Positions 53,528-62,369 are shown, counted from the first letter of the stretch. The stretch is DNA of 64,000 nt from Clostridium_AW sp040797845 (GCA_040797845.1 JBFNFA010000002.1:496001-560000); one strand, 5' to 3'. The notes: generated by a model from the letters alone, not told the origin. Numbers and translations: made by a program.

Positions 53528-54886
53528 TTAGCCAATACCTCCATAGAATATCCCAAAAATATAAACTATAATCGTAAGTCCACAAAATACATATTTTGTC
53601 ATTGGCTCAAACCAAGATCCTATTTCCTTAGTACGACCTAATTGTGCTTGTTCTCTTGCAAATTTTGATCCACAAACCCAGAAGAACATAACTCCTGCAA
53701 GAAGTGCCCCTAGTGGAATAACATAAATGGATACTATATCCATCCAAATACCAAGTTTATCTGCGTCTTCAAGTATTATTCCTGTAACTGCCCCAAGTAA
53801 TGCAATGATAGCAACTGAAACTTTCCTAGAAAGTTTAAATCTCTCTTGTAATGCCTCTATCGGAGTTTCAAATAAGTTCACCAGCGATGTAATTCCTGCA
53901 AATAAAACAGCTATGAAGAAAATAATTGCAAATAATTGTCCCATTGGCATCTGCTTAAATATACTTGGCATTGTAATAAACATAAGTGGTGGTCCCGCCG
54001 CTGGGTCCATTCCAAAGGCAAATACTGATGGTATAATTACAAGTGCTGATAACATTGCTGCACAAGTGTCGAAGATGGCTACATACTTTGCACTGCTAAC
54101 AATGTCTTCGCTTTTTTTCAAATAGCTCCCATATACTACAGTTCCTGAGCCAGCTAATGAAAGAGAGAAAAATGCCTGTCCTAGAGCATATACCCAAGTT
54201 TTAGGATTCCCAAGAAACTCCCATTTAGGGGTAAATAAATATTTATATCCTTCCATAGCTCCTGGTAATGTTGCTACACGTATTGCAAGAATTAAAAATA
54301 ATACATAGAAAGTAGGCATCATCACCTTATTAAGCTTTTCTATTCCTTGAGAAACACCAGCAAGCATAACAATAAATGTTAACGCTAATGCCAACATGTG
54401 CCAGCTAATACTTCCTAGTTTTCCAGCTATCTGACCAAAATATGATCCACTATCTGGAGCTTTTATCATAGAACCAGTAATAGCTCCTACCATAAACCTA
54501 AGTATCCAACCTACAACTACTGAATACCCTATTGCAATTCCTATGGAACCTACTACTGGAATAAGTCCAATAAGATCTCCATGTTTCTTTCCTCTTCTCT
54601 CTAATGCCTTTTTGAAGGCTCCGACTGGTCCTGTTTTCATTGCACGTCCAAAAGACATCTCTCCAATAACCCCTGTAAATCCAATGACTATAACAAATAT
54701 AAAATATGGCACTAAAAATGCAGCTCCTCCAAACTGCCCTACACGATAAGGAAAAAGCCAAATGTTACCCATACCCACTGCAGAACCAATGCAAGCCAAA
54801 ATAAACCCAACTTTTGAATCAAAGGTATCACGATTAACTTCATTATTCAACGAATTGTAATCGTCTTCTTTTTTATTATTCCCCAT
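53528..54886 (-). CDS. Sodium-dependent amino acid transporter (NSS family, TnaT-like)
   Basis: About 452 residues with eleven or twelve helices of the LeuT/TnaT fold. The N-terminus has FILACIGSAVGMGNIWLFPY, the sodium and substrate site in helix 1, followed by GGAAFLVPYF and GEMSFGRAMKTGPVGAF. The frame opens at 54955, but AGAGGTG favours the ATG at 54884-54886. Directly downstream of tryptophanase in the same direction, it is probably a tryptophan (or other aromatic amino acid) importer. It has its own promoter, so expression can be partly independent. Confidence 0.88.
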   Translation of the reverse strand: MGNNKKEDDYNSLNNEVNRDTFDSKVGFILACIGSAVGMGNIWLFPYRVGQFGGAAFLVPYFIFVIVIGFTGVIGEMSFGRAMKTGPVGAFKKALERRGKKHGDLIGLIPVVGSIGIAIGYSVVVGWILRFMVGAITGSMIKAPDSGSYFGQIAGKLGSISWHMLALALTFIVMLAGVSQGIEKLNKVMMPTFYVLFLILAIRVATLPGAMEGYKYLFTPKWEFLGNPKTWVYALGQAFFSLSLAGSGTVVYGSYLKKSEDIVSSAKYVAIFDTCAAMLSALVIIPSVFAFGMDPAAGPPLMFITMPSIFKQMPMGQLFAIIFFIAVLFAGITSLVNLFETPIEALQERFKLSRKVSVAIIALLGAVTGIILEDADKLGIWMDIVSIYVIPLGALLAGVMFFWVCGSKFAREQAQLGRTKEIGSWFEPMTKYVFCGLTIIVYIFGIFYGGIG

Positions 54887-54968
54887 AACTTCACCTCTTA
54901 CATTTATATAGCCATAAATCTCCAATAGAAAATTTATTAATATTCTATTGAACATTGACTCTTTTTTT

Positions 54969-54997
54969 ATAATATTATTTTATTCAAGTCATATCAA
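54969..54997 (-). promoter_or_regulatory. Promoter of the NSS transporter gene
   Basis: TTGATA (54992-54997) and TATTAT (54969-54974) on the minus strand with a 17-base spacer. The remaining stretch to 55215 is AT-rich, with a short GAAAGA-like repeat at 55090-55112 and nothing else recognisable. Confidence 0.6.
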
Positions 54998-55215
54998 GTA
55001 GGTTTTTTACTAATCTTTTATAATGGCTAGATTTTCTGTAGAAATTACCTTTGTCACAAATAAAGTTGTAGTATTGATGATTTAAAAGAACGAAAGAGCG
55101 AAAGAATGAAATTTATAAAGGTTTTATAAGATATGATTAATTTTTATTTGTTATACCTATTTTTAGAGAAATTTTTAAATGTGTTAGTTATCATTGGTAG
55201 TTTTATAATGGGAGT

Positions 55216-55255
55216 ATTACCCGTAAAATATATAAGCTTAGTATTTTACGGGTAT
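55216..55255. other. Hairpin just past the tryptophanase stop
   Basis: A stem of at least 13 bp (TACCCGTAAAATA with TATTTTACGGGTA) begins about 10 bases after tnaA. On the minus strand it is not followed by a T-run, so readthrough into the transporter gene is plausible. On the plus strand it has a good T-run and would work as a terminator. Confidence 0.55.
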
Positions 55256-55264
55256 ACTTTTTTC

Positions 55265-56647
55265 CTATTTTACTGGTTCAAGGCTTGCTTGGAAGTGACG
55301 AAGAATAGGTGGCTCCCATGTAATTCTATAGCCTTTAACAGCATCTGCTCTTTCCTTAATTGCAATCAGAGCATCTGCCATGATATCAATATGTGCTTGA
55401 GTATACACACGACGTGGAATTGCAAGTCTTGTAAACTCAAAATCTGCATGAAGTTGCTCCCCAGTATCAGGGTCATTACCTAGCATGTAGGATCCAATAT
55501 CACATGTACGAATTCCTGCTTCTTTATAGAGCTCTACTGCCAAAGCCTGTCCTGGAAACTCATTATATGGAATATGTGGGAACATAGCTTTCGCGTCTAC
55601 AAACACTCCATGTCCTCCTACTGGCGATTGATAGGCTATTCCAGCTTCATCAAGACGGTCTGCAAGATACTCCATCTGTCCTATTCTATATCTTAGGTAG
55701 TTCTCATCAATTCCTTCATAGAGACCAATTGCTAAACTCTCAAGATCACGCCCTGAAAGTCCTCCATAAGTAATGAATCCTTCAAAGGAAATTGTACGGC
55801 CTTTGCACAATTGAAATAACTTTTCATTTTCTTTAATTCCAATTAATCCTCCCATATTTACAATGCTATCTTTCTTAGCACTCATTGTAAACATATCTGC
55901 ATAACTAAATACTTCTTTAATGATTTCTTTTATGGATTTATTTTCATAACCAGGTTCACGCTGCTTTATAAAATAAGCATTTTCTGCATAACGTGCGGCA
56001 TCTATACAAAGTTTAATATTATATTTTTTACAAATTTCAGAGGTTTCTTTTATGTTTTGAATGGATACTGGCTGACCACCTGCTGAGTTGTTTGTTATAG
56101 TCATAATAACAAGTCCAATTTTATCTGCCCCATGTTTATTTATTAATTCTTCAAGCTTCTCAACATCCATATTCCCCTTAAATGGCACTCTTAACGTTGG
56201 ATCTGCAGCCTCAGGAACAACACAATCAATTGCTCTTGCGCCTGAAAGTTCAACATGTGCTCTTGTTGTATCAAAGTGCATATTAGATATAGAGTATTGT
56301 CCTTTACCCATTAATAGTCCGAAAAGAACTTTTTCTGCTGCACGACCTTGATGTACAGGTTGAATATATTTATATCCAAATATATCTTGTGCTGCTTCAA
56401 CTAATCTATGGTAACTCGATGATCCTGCATAAGCTTCGTCACCTCTCATTACGCCAGCCCATTGCTCTTGGCTCATTGCATTTGTTCCACTATCTGTTAA
56501 TAAATCAATATATACGTCTTCTCCATTAAGATTAAATAAGTTATATTTCGCCTCAGAAATTTTTATTTCTCTTTCTTCACGACTAAGCATTTTAATTGTT
56601 TCAACCATTTTAATTCTAAATGGTTCTGGTACATATTTAATTGCCAT
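55265..56647 (-). CDS. tnaA: Tryptophanase
   Basis: A 460-residue PLP enzyme that splits tryptophan into indole, pyruvate and ammonia. Motifs include YIDLLTDSGTNAM, MRGDEAYAGSSSYHRL, the PLP lysine in MSAKKDSIVNMGG, and IPRRVYTQAHID. I prefer tryptophanase over tyrosine phenol-lyase because the segment near residue 115 reads HFDTTRAH, with Asp as in tryptophanase, and CDIGSYMLGNDP lacks the substrate-binding arginine of tyrosine phenol-lyase. GGAGGG precedes the ATG. It forms a module with the NSS transporter and the divergent regulator, and RidA can remove its aminoacrylate by-product. Confidence 0.9.
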   Translation of the reverse strand: MAIKYVPEPFRIKMVETIKMLSREEREIKISEAKYNLFNLNGEDVYIDLLTDSGTNAMSQEQWAGVMRGDEAYAGSSSYHRLVEAAQDIFGYKYIQPVHQGRAAEKVLFGLLMGKGQYSISNMHFDTTRAHVELSGARAIDCVVPEAADPTLRVPFKGNMDVEKLEELINKHGADKIGLVIMTITNNSAGGQPVSIQNIKETSEICKKYNIKLCIDAARYAENAYFIKQREPGYENKSIKEIIKEVFSYADMFTMSAKKDSIVNMGGLIGIKENEKLFQLCKGRTISFEGFITYGGLSGRDLESLAIGLYEGIDENYLRYRIGQMEYLADRLDEAGIAYQSPVGGHGVFVDAKAMFPHIPYNEFPGQALAVELYKEAGIRTCDIGSYMLGNDPDTGEQLHADFEFTRLAIPRRVYTQAHIDIMADALIAIKERADAVKGYRITWEPPILRHFQASLEPVK

Positions 56648-56688
56648 GTTAAACCCTCCATCTTTTAATTTTTTATTTTTTATTTATT

Positions 56689-56721
56689 CTAAGATAACTT
56701 AATCCAGAATAAATAGCTCAT
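56689..56721 (-). CDS. Possible leader peptide of tnaA, ten residues with one Trp
   Basis: Within the tnaA leader, 41 bases before the tnaA start, a minus-strand frame encodes MSYLFWIKLS. It has a Trp codon at position 6. A short inverted repeat TTATTCT/AGAATAA lies around it (about 56683-56711). TnaC of E. coli is likewise a short Trp-containing leader peptide that senses tryptophan. No convincing ribosome binding site is visible, so this is a candidate only. Confidence 0.3.
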   Translation of the reverse strand: MSYLFWIKLS

Positions 56722-56760
56722 ACTTATTTAGAAGATTCTAACTATTCTTTATTTAATAAA

Positions 56761-56789
56761 ATTATATCACCGCTATAAATCTTAGTCAA
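56761..56789 (-). promoter_or_regulatory. tnaA promoter
   Basis: TTGACT (56784-56789) and TATAAT (56761-56766) on the minus strand are 17 bases apart. The transcript starts near 56754, giving a leader of about 105 bases that includes the possible leader peptide. Confidence 0.8.
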
Positions 56790-56850
56790 CTAAATAATTG
56801 ATTTTATTCCTTTTTATGTAATTTATTTGAAAATAAGCAGTCTTTATCCT

Positions 56851-56956
56851 TATATAACCTTAATTTATTAGTTTAAATATAGGTTATATAAATAAATTAT
56901 TGTAATAGATAGAATAATTTATTATTGTAATAATTTATTTTATATTTTATTGTAAT
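56851..56956. promoter_or_regulatory. Operator-like repeats between tnaA and its divergent regulator
   Basis: Three copies of ATTGTAAT start at 56899, 56924 and 56949, exactly 25 bases apart; the middle copy is the near-palindrome ATTATT-GT-AATAAT. Just upstream, TATATAACCT (56851-56860) and AGGTTATATA (56881-56890) form a perfect 10-bp inverted repeat. They are good candidates for binding by the YheO/DauR-type regulator encoded next to them. Confidence 0.5.
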
Positions 56957-57016
56957 ATATCATTCTTCATGATATTGTATAATATAGAATATTAACCCAT
57001 AAAGTAGGTGCATAAA

Positions 57017-57703
57017 ATGGATAAAACTACATTAAAACAATACACTAAATTAGTTGAGTTTTTAGGAAAAGTCTTAGGTCCTGATTATGAAATTGTACTA
57101 CATGATTTAACTGATAAAACATATTCCATTGTGGCTATAGCAAATGGACATGTTAGTGGGCGTAGCGTCGGTGCTCCTTTAACAAATCTTGGATTGAAAA
57201 CAATCGCCATGGGAAGTTATAAGAATAGTGATTACCTTATTAATTACAATGGTGCTTCAAGGACCAATAGAGTTCTACGCTCATCCACTATGTTTATAAA
57301 AGATAATAATGAGGAAATCATCGGAATGCTATGTATTAATTTTGATGACAGTAAGTACATTTCTATAAGTGAAGACATTTTAAAACTCTGCCATCCTGAT
57401 GAATTAATACTCCAAAATAGCACTTATGAGTCAATTAACTCTATTTTAAACGAGGTTCCCGAAAATTTCTCTGAGTCCATTGGCGAGGTCACCGAAACCG
57501 TTTTAAATAAGGTTTTAGCTGATAAAAATATCCCTATCGATCGTTTAACTCAAGATGAACGTCTTAGCATTGTAGATATTTTAAACCAAAAAGGAATATT
57601 TATGTTAAAAGGGGCTGTTAGCGAAGTGGCTAAGCAACTTCACTGTTCAGAGCCAAGTATCTATCGCTATCTAAGTATACTTAATAAAGATAAAAATAAT
57701 TAG
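57017..57703 (+). CDS. YheO/DauR-type transcriptional regulator (PAS-like plus HTH)
   Basis: About 228 residues. The N-terminal sensor domain begins LVEFLGKVLGPDYEIVLHDL and includes NGHVSGRSVGAPLTNLGL; the C-terminal helix-turn-helix is LKGAVSEVAKQLHCSEPSIY. Relatives control amino acid catabolic genes. The frame opens with GTG at 57008; AGGTG is spaced for the ATG at 57017. It is divergent from tnaA and probably senses tryptophan, indole or another amino acid, and regulates both directions; that is inferred from position. Confidence 0.82.
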   Translation: MDKTTLKQYTKLVEFLGKVLGPDYEIVLHDLTDKTYSIVAIANGHVSGRSVGAPLTNLGLKTIAMGSYKNSDYLINYNGASRTNRVLRSSTMFIKDNNEEIIGMLCINFDDSKYISISEDILKLCHPDELILQNSTYESINSILNEVPENFSESIGEVTETVLNKVLADKNIPIDRLTQDERLSIVDILNQKGIFMLKGAVSEVAKQLHCSEPSIYRYLSILNKDKNN

Positions 57704-57742
57704 AATATTATATACTAAAGAAATTTTATAAGGGGGATGTTT

Positions 57743-59095
57743 ATGGATGTTATCTTATCCTTTATTCTCTGTTTTATATTTTTAATAATTAGCGTTTATA
57801 AAAAAATTTATATATTATATCCTCTTATCTTATGTTTAATTATATTCATATTACTTTCTTTTAAAAAAGGATTTACATCAAAAAATATCTATACCATGTG
57901 TATTAATGGAGTTAAGAAGACTTCTTCTGTTGTAATTACTTTTTTATTAATAGGATCTATAATAGGCATATGGATGGCTTCTGCTACAGTGCCTGCTATA
58001 GTTTATTACAGCATAAATTTTATAAGTCCAAATTTATTTATTCTTTCCTGCTTTTTAATCTGCTGCATTGTTTCGTTTCTTATAGGTACATCTTCAGGCA
58101 CTACTGGAACAGCAGGTATTGCTCTTATGGCTATAGCTAGAAGCGGAGGAATTAATCCTATAATTGCTGCTGGTGCAATTATTTCAGGAATTTATTTTGG
58201 AGATAGATGTTCACCAGTTTCATCTGGGGCCCACTTAATAGTAGAATTAACTGAAACAGATATTCATACAAATACAAAGAATATGTTTAAGACATCCTTA
58301 ATTCCTTTCTCTATAACTGTATTAATTTATACTATTATTTCTTATAATCATCCTCTTAAAATTACATCAACAGATATTCTTATGGAAATAGAGAGCTTCT
58401 TTACATTAAACTACATAGTTCTTATTCCTGCAGCTTTAATTATTTTTTTATCTCTTTCAAAAATAAATATGCGAATCGCTATGATGATTAGTATCCTGTC
58501 CTCCTTTTTAATTTCTGTGTATATACAAAAAAATTCTTTTATAGAATCTTTTAAATATATAATATTTGGGTTTGATAAGATAGACCATGGACAGCTTAGT
58601 AATATATTTTATGGTGGGGGAATAACTTCCATGTTAAGGCTATGTTTAGTTATATTAATCTCCTCAGCCATGGCAGGAATTTTTAATGAAACTGGCATGT
58701 TAAAAGACTTTACTAGTTTAATTTATAAAGCTAAAAATAGAAGTGAATTATTCTTGGGAACTATACTCACTAGCATATTAACTTCATCTTTTGGTTGCAA
58801 TCAAGTACTTGCAATAGTTCTTACTGATATGTTTGTAAAGGACGGATACAATTTTAGAAATATAGATAAATACGACCTGGCCACGGATCTAGAGAACACT
58901 TCTGTTCTTATAGCTCCTCTTATCCCTTGGAATACTGCATTATTTTTATCTACATCTATTCTAGGCGTTGATTATAAAGTAATTCTTTATGCTTTCTATT
59001 TATATCTAGTTCCATTAGTCAACTTAATTTTTCTTTTTATAAAAGATAACTTTGCCTTATCTAATAGTATTTCTTGTAATAGTAAAAAGCTTTGA
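57743..59095 (+). CDS. NhaC family Na+/H+ antiporter
   Basis: About 450 residues and eleven or twelve helices. The family features are GTSSGTTGTAGIALMAIARSG, ISGIYFGDRCSPVSSGAHLI and TSILTSSFGCNQVLAIVLT. NhaC homologues exchange Na+ for H+, and some couple an organic acid to it. GGGGG lies six bases before the ATG at 57743; an ATG at 57737 is too close. It follows the regulator by 39 bases and is likely in its operon, so it may serve sodium recycling for the NSS importer. Confidence 0.85.
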   Translation: MDVILSFILCFIFLIISVYKKIYILYPLILCLIIFILLSFKKGFTSKNIYTMCINGVKKTSSVVITFLLIGSIIGIWMASATVPAIVYYSINFISPNLFILSCFLICCIVSFLIGTSSGTTGTAGIALMAIARSGGINPIIAAGAIISGIYFGDRCSPVSSGAHLIVELTETDIHTNTKNMFKTSLIPFSITVLIYTIISYNHPLKITSTDILMEIESFFTLNYIVLIPAALIIFLSLSKINMRIAMMISILSSFLISVYIQKNSFIESFKYIIFGFDKIDHGQLSNIFYGGGITSMLRLCLVILISSAMAGIFNETGMLKDFTSLIYKAKNRSELFLGTILTSILTSSFGCNQVLAIVLTDMFVKDGYNFRNIDKYDLATDLENTSVLIAPLIPWNTALFLSTSILGVDYKVILYAFYLYLVPLVNLIFLFIKDNFALSNSISCNSKKL

Positions 59096-59114
59096 GTCTA
59101 ACCCAAAGCTTTTT
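59084..59114. terminator. Bidirectional terminator between nhaC-like and ispF genes
   Basis: AAAAAGCTTTG and CAAAGCTTTTT pair perfectly over 11 bp; the nhaC-like stop codon lies in the loop-side sequence. Confidence 0.85.
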
Positions 59115-59118
59115 AATT

Positions 59119-59592
59119 TTAAATTTTACTTAATAAACAAATACTCTGTGCAGAAATGCCTTCTCCTGATCCTGTAAACCCTAACCCCTCCTCAGTAGTG
59201 GCTTTAATATTTATCATATCTACAGATATATCTAATGTCTCAGATACCTTCATTCTCATTTCCTCTATATATGGAGCCATTTTAGGACTTTGTGCTATTA
59301 TAGTAGAATCAATATTCGCTACTTTATAACCCTTATTTTCTACTATCTTTTTAACTTCTTTCAAAAGTTTTACGCTGCTTATATCTTTATATGAATCATC
59401 TTTATCCGGAAAATGTTTTCCTATATCTCCCAAAGCTGCAGCTCCTAATATACTATCCATCAATGCATGTAATAGAACGTCCGCATCTGAATGACCTAAA
59501 AGCCCTTTTTCATAAGGAATTTCTACTCCTCCTATTATAAGTTTTCTTCCCTCAACTAATCTATGTACATCATAACCCATGCCTATTCTCAC
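59119..59592 (-). CDS. ispF: 2-C-methyl-D-erythritol 2,4-cyclodiphosphate synthase
   Basis: Fifth enzyme of the MEP isoprenoid pathway, forming the cyclic diphosphate. About 157 residues with RIGMGYDVHRL, the zinc site LLGHSDADVLLHALMDSILG, and TTEEGLGFTGSGEGI. The frame continues upstream to 59622, but the GTG at 59590-59592 has GGGAGA before it and gives the family N-terminus. No other MEP gene is nearby. Confidence 0.95.
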   Translation of the reverse strand: MRIGMGYDVHRLVEGRKLIIGGVEIPYEKGLLGHSDADVLLHALMDSILGAAALGDIGKHFPDKDDSYKDISSVKLLKEVKKIVENKGYKVANIDSTIIAQSPKMAPYIEEMRMKVSETLDISVDMINIKATTEEGLGFTGSGEGISAQSICLLSKI

Positions 59593-59736
59593 TATAATCT
59601 CTCCCTTGTTTAAAATTTTCAATATTAGTATACATCAACAAATACTAAAAGTCACAAAATATAATGACTTTATTCACTAATATTTAATAAATCAAAATGC
59701 TATAATTAATATTGTAATTTTAAGGAGGTGACCCTC

Positions 59737-60459
59737 TTGATTGAAGTGGTTAATTTAAGTAAACAATTCAAAAAAATTAATGCTGTTGACTCTATCAGTT
59801 TTTCTGTACAAAAAGGAGAAATACTAGGATTACTAGGAGAAAATGGTGCTGGTAAAACTACTACTTTAAGAATGCTAGCAACAATGCTTAAGCCTACAGG
59901 TGGGACAGCAAAAATTGATAGCTATGATATTATAAAAGAAAGCAATAAAGTAAGAGGTAGTATAGGAATATTATTTGGCGGTGAAGTTGGTCTTTATGAT
60001 AGATTAACAGGCCGTGAAAATATTCAATATTTCGCAGAACTAAATGGTATGAATAAAGAAAAAATAGATAAACGTATGGACTATTTAACGGATATTTTAG
60101 ATATGAAAGAGTATATAGATAGAAGAGTTGGTAAATTCTCAAGAGGAATGAAACAAAAAATAGCTATCGCTCGTTCTATAGTGCATAACCCTTCTGTAAT
60201 GCTATTTGACGAGCCTACCATTGGCTTAGATGTTACAGCCACTAAAGTAGTTCAAGATTTCATATTAAAATGTAAGTCCGATGGTAAAGCTATAATCTTT
60301 TCTAGTCATAGTATGAGAGAAGTTGAAAAACTTTGCGATAGAATTGTTGTCATACACAAAGGCAGAATAGTGGACAATGGAACCATCTCCTACTTTAAAG
60401 AGAAATACTCCTCTGAAGACATGGAAGATATATTTATGCAATTGGTAGGTGATAAATAA
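59737..60459 (+). CDS. natA: NatA-like ABC exporter ATPase
   Basis: A 240-residue ATPase that drives Na+ export with NatB. Walker A GENGAGKTT near residue 36, signature FSRGMKQK, Walker B VMLFDEPTIGLDV and His in IFSSHSMREVEKLCDR. The frame begins with GTG at 59728, but AGGAGG is best placed for the TTG at 59737. The stop overlaps the natB start as TAATG. Confidence 0.9.
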   Translation: MIEVVNLSKQFKKINAVDSISFSVQKGEILGLLGENGAGKTTTLRMLATMLKPTGGTAKIDSYDIIKESNKVRGSIGILFGGEVGLYDRLTGRENIQYFAELNGMNKEKIDKRMDYLTDILDMKEYIDRRVGKFSRGMKQKIAIARSIVHNPSVMLFDEPTIGLDVTATKVVQDFILKCKSDGKAIIFSSHSMREVEKLCDRIVVIHKGRIVDNGTISYFKEKYSSEDMEDIFMQLVGDK

Positions 60460-61646
60460 TGAAGAACATAACTATGATAGTTTTTAAAAAGGAATTAAAA
60501 GATATATTCAGAGATAAGAAATCTCTAATAATGAGCATAGTGATTCCCTTAATACTTTTTCCCATAATATTTACTGTAATGGGAAAAAGCATTAACAAAA
60601 ATACAAAAGATATAGAGAAAAATTTCAAAATAGCTATAGCAGATAATAGGAATACTGCTCTATCTCAATTTCTTAAATCTCAAGATAATATAACCATTGT
60701 AGATTCTTCTAATATAAGTGAAGATGTTAAATCCGGAAATATATTAGTTGGAGTTTCTATTCCAGATGACTTTGAAGAAAAAATTTCTAAAGAGCAAATT
60801 TCTAATATAGAATTAACTTATGATAATGCTAGTCAACAATCTATGATGGCACATTCAATAATTAATTCTTATATAGATGATTATTCGAAAACTATAGTAA
60901 GCAAGAGACTTTCAACAAAAAATATAAATCCTGACATATTAAATCCTATAGCAGTAAAAAATATTACTTCTGTAAAAGAAACAGATGGATTAGGTAAATT
61001 CATGTTATCTTTGTTACTACCTTTAATGCTTGTTATATACAGTGTAACAGGTCCACTTGCACCAGCTACAGATTTAGCTGCTGGAGAAAAAGAAAGAGGA
61101 ACCTTAGAACCCCTATTAACTACTCAAGCAGGAAGAATGTCGCTTCTATGGGGTAAATTTGGTGCAATAACAGTTATGGGACTACTTACTACCATCTCAT
61201 CCCTTCTGGGTTTGTATCTCGGAATGAATCAAAAGGATGGATTTTTATCTGGTTCAGCAGAAGCAGTTATAAGCTTGGATATTAAAAGCATTTTATTAAT
61301 TGGCCTTATCGCTGTATTGACAACAATGGTATTTGGGGCATTGGAATTAGCTATAAGTATATATGCTCGTTCTTTTAAAGAAGCTCAAACTTACCTTTCT
61401 CCCCTTACCATACTAGCTATAATACCTACTTATGCTACCTATATGATAGACGTAAAAAATATTAGCAATATATATTTTCATATTCCTTTGAGCAATATTG
61501 TGTGTTTATTGAAGGAATTTATAATGGGAATATATAATCCAACCCATATAATTATAACCTTTAGCTGGATATTGGTATATATAGTTTCTTCAGTATTATT
61601 CGCTAGATTTATGTTTAGCCGTGAAGATGTAATATTTAGAACATAG
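60459..61646 (+). CDS. natB: NatB-like ABC exporter permease
   Basis: A 395-residue permease with an N-terminal helix (SIVIPLILFPIIFTVMG), a large extracytoplasmic domain (about 50-170) and five or six C-terminal helices. The conserved PATDLAAGEKERGTLEPLLT is typical of ABC-2 sodium extruders. It overlaps natA by one base. A terminator follows immediately. Confidence 0.9.
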   Translation: MKNITMIVFKKELKDIFRDKKSLIMSIVIPLILFPIIFTVMGKSINKNTKDIEKNFKIAIADNRNTALSQFLKSQDNITIVDSSNISEDVKSGNILVGVSIPDDFEEKISKEQISNIELTYDNASQQSMMAHSIINSYIDDYSKTIVSKRLSTKNINPDILNPIAVKNITSVKETDGLGKFMLSLLLPLMLVIYSVTGPLAPATDLAAGEKERGTLEPLLTTQAGRMSLLWGKFGAITVMGLLTTISSLLGLYLGMNQKDGFLSGSAEAVISLDIKSILLIGLIAVLTTMVFGALELAISIYARSFKEAQTYLSPLTILAIIPTYATYMIDVKNISNIYFHIPLSNIVCLLKEFIMGIYNPTHIIITFSWILVYIVSSVLFARFMFSREDVIFRT

Positions 61647-61649
61647 ATT

Positions 61650-61687
61650 AAAAGAGATTTGTAAATTTTATTTTACAAATCTCTTTT
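61650..61687. terminator. natAB terminator
   Basis: A perfect 16-bp stem (61650-61665 with 61672-61687), which ends in Ts and can also serve the small convergent gene to its right. Confidence 0.88.
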
Positions 61688-61708
61688 TTAGTTAATTTAT
61701 TATTTACT

Positions 61709-61876
61709 CTATGATATATTCTTCCTATAAGCTATTACATTTTTAGGTGTGGGAGATTTTTTATTGAATTTAATAAACCTCTTTAGTATATTCTTTATTT
61801 TTAATATAATGTTATTGTTTTTACTTATACTTTTATTCCCCTTAGAAAAATCAACATTAATTACGTTATCCTTCAT
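61709..61876 (-). CDS. Small basic protein of unknown function
   Basis: A 55-residue frame with AAAGGGTG about nine bases before the ATG and a terminator shared with natAB just past its stop. The protein is rich in Lys, Asn and Ile (MKDNVINVDFSKGNKSI at the start, SPTPKNVIAYRKNIS at the end). It has no membrane helix and no motif I know. The good ribosome binding site and the position make it a probable gene. Confidence 0.5.
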   Translation of the reverse strand: MKDNVINVDFSKGNKSISKNNNIILKIKNILKRFIKFNKKSPTPKNVIAYRKNIS

Positions 61877-62096
61877 ATTATTCACACCCTTTAATAATTA
61901 TTGCTTCTTAATATAATAATAACACAAACCCTTCAAATTGTTAAGAAAATTCTAAATATTTGCCAATAAAAAAGAGCATCTAAATAATAGATGCTTAATA
62001 ATAAATGCAAATGGGCTTTAAGTAACATAGTATATTATATTTATATATTTCAATTTTTGTTACATGTTATTGATAAAAATTATATATCCTCTATGG

Positions 62097-62266
62097 TTGT
62101 CCACATGTTATCCACATTTCTGTGGATAATGTTAACATATTTTATATTTTCCCCAATTAATTTTCTAAAAATTCTTTTAAAATTACTGATACTACTTTAT
62201 AATATATATAAATTGTTGAGAATCAACATTAATTTCACAAGTTATTCACATGCTAATTGTGGATAA
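62097..62266. promoter_or_regulatory. DnaA-box cluster upstream of the deacetylase gene
   Basis: Four perfect TTATNCACA boxes: 62108-62116 (+), 62121-62129 (-), 62242-62250 (+), 62258-62266 (-), plus the one-mismatch TTGTCCACA at 62097-62105. They form two back-to-back pairs, the first separated by only four bases. By composition I expect well below one match in this stretch. They lie 100-270 bases before the deacetylase start, in an AT-rich gap of about 490 bases (61877-62369) that is otherwise empty except for a palindrome near 62316-62340 (AAACCCTT/AAGGGTTT). Confidence 0.6.
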
Positions 62267-62369
62267 TGTGCATAAAATATATCTTTTTTTTGCTTTAAAA
62301 AGGGTATATCTATATGAAACCCTTAAAATTAAAGGGTTTATAATATATTATATATTAAGGAGTGTACAA

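Noticed and set aside
55133..55483. 116-codon plus-strand frame overlapping the tnaA end
   Set aside because: Half of it is antisense to the conserved tryptophanase C-terminus; no start signal, and codon use is unlike the neighbours.
55265..56647. Tyrosine phenol-lyase instead of tryptophanase
   Set aside because: The segments near residues 115 and 375 follow tryptophanase (HFDTTRAH; CDIGSYMLG without the diagnostic Arg).
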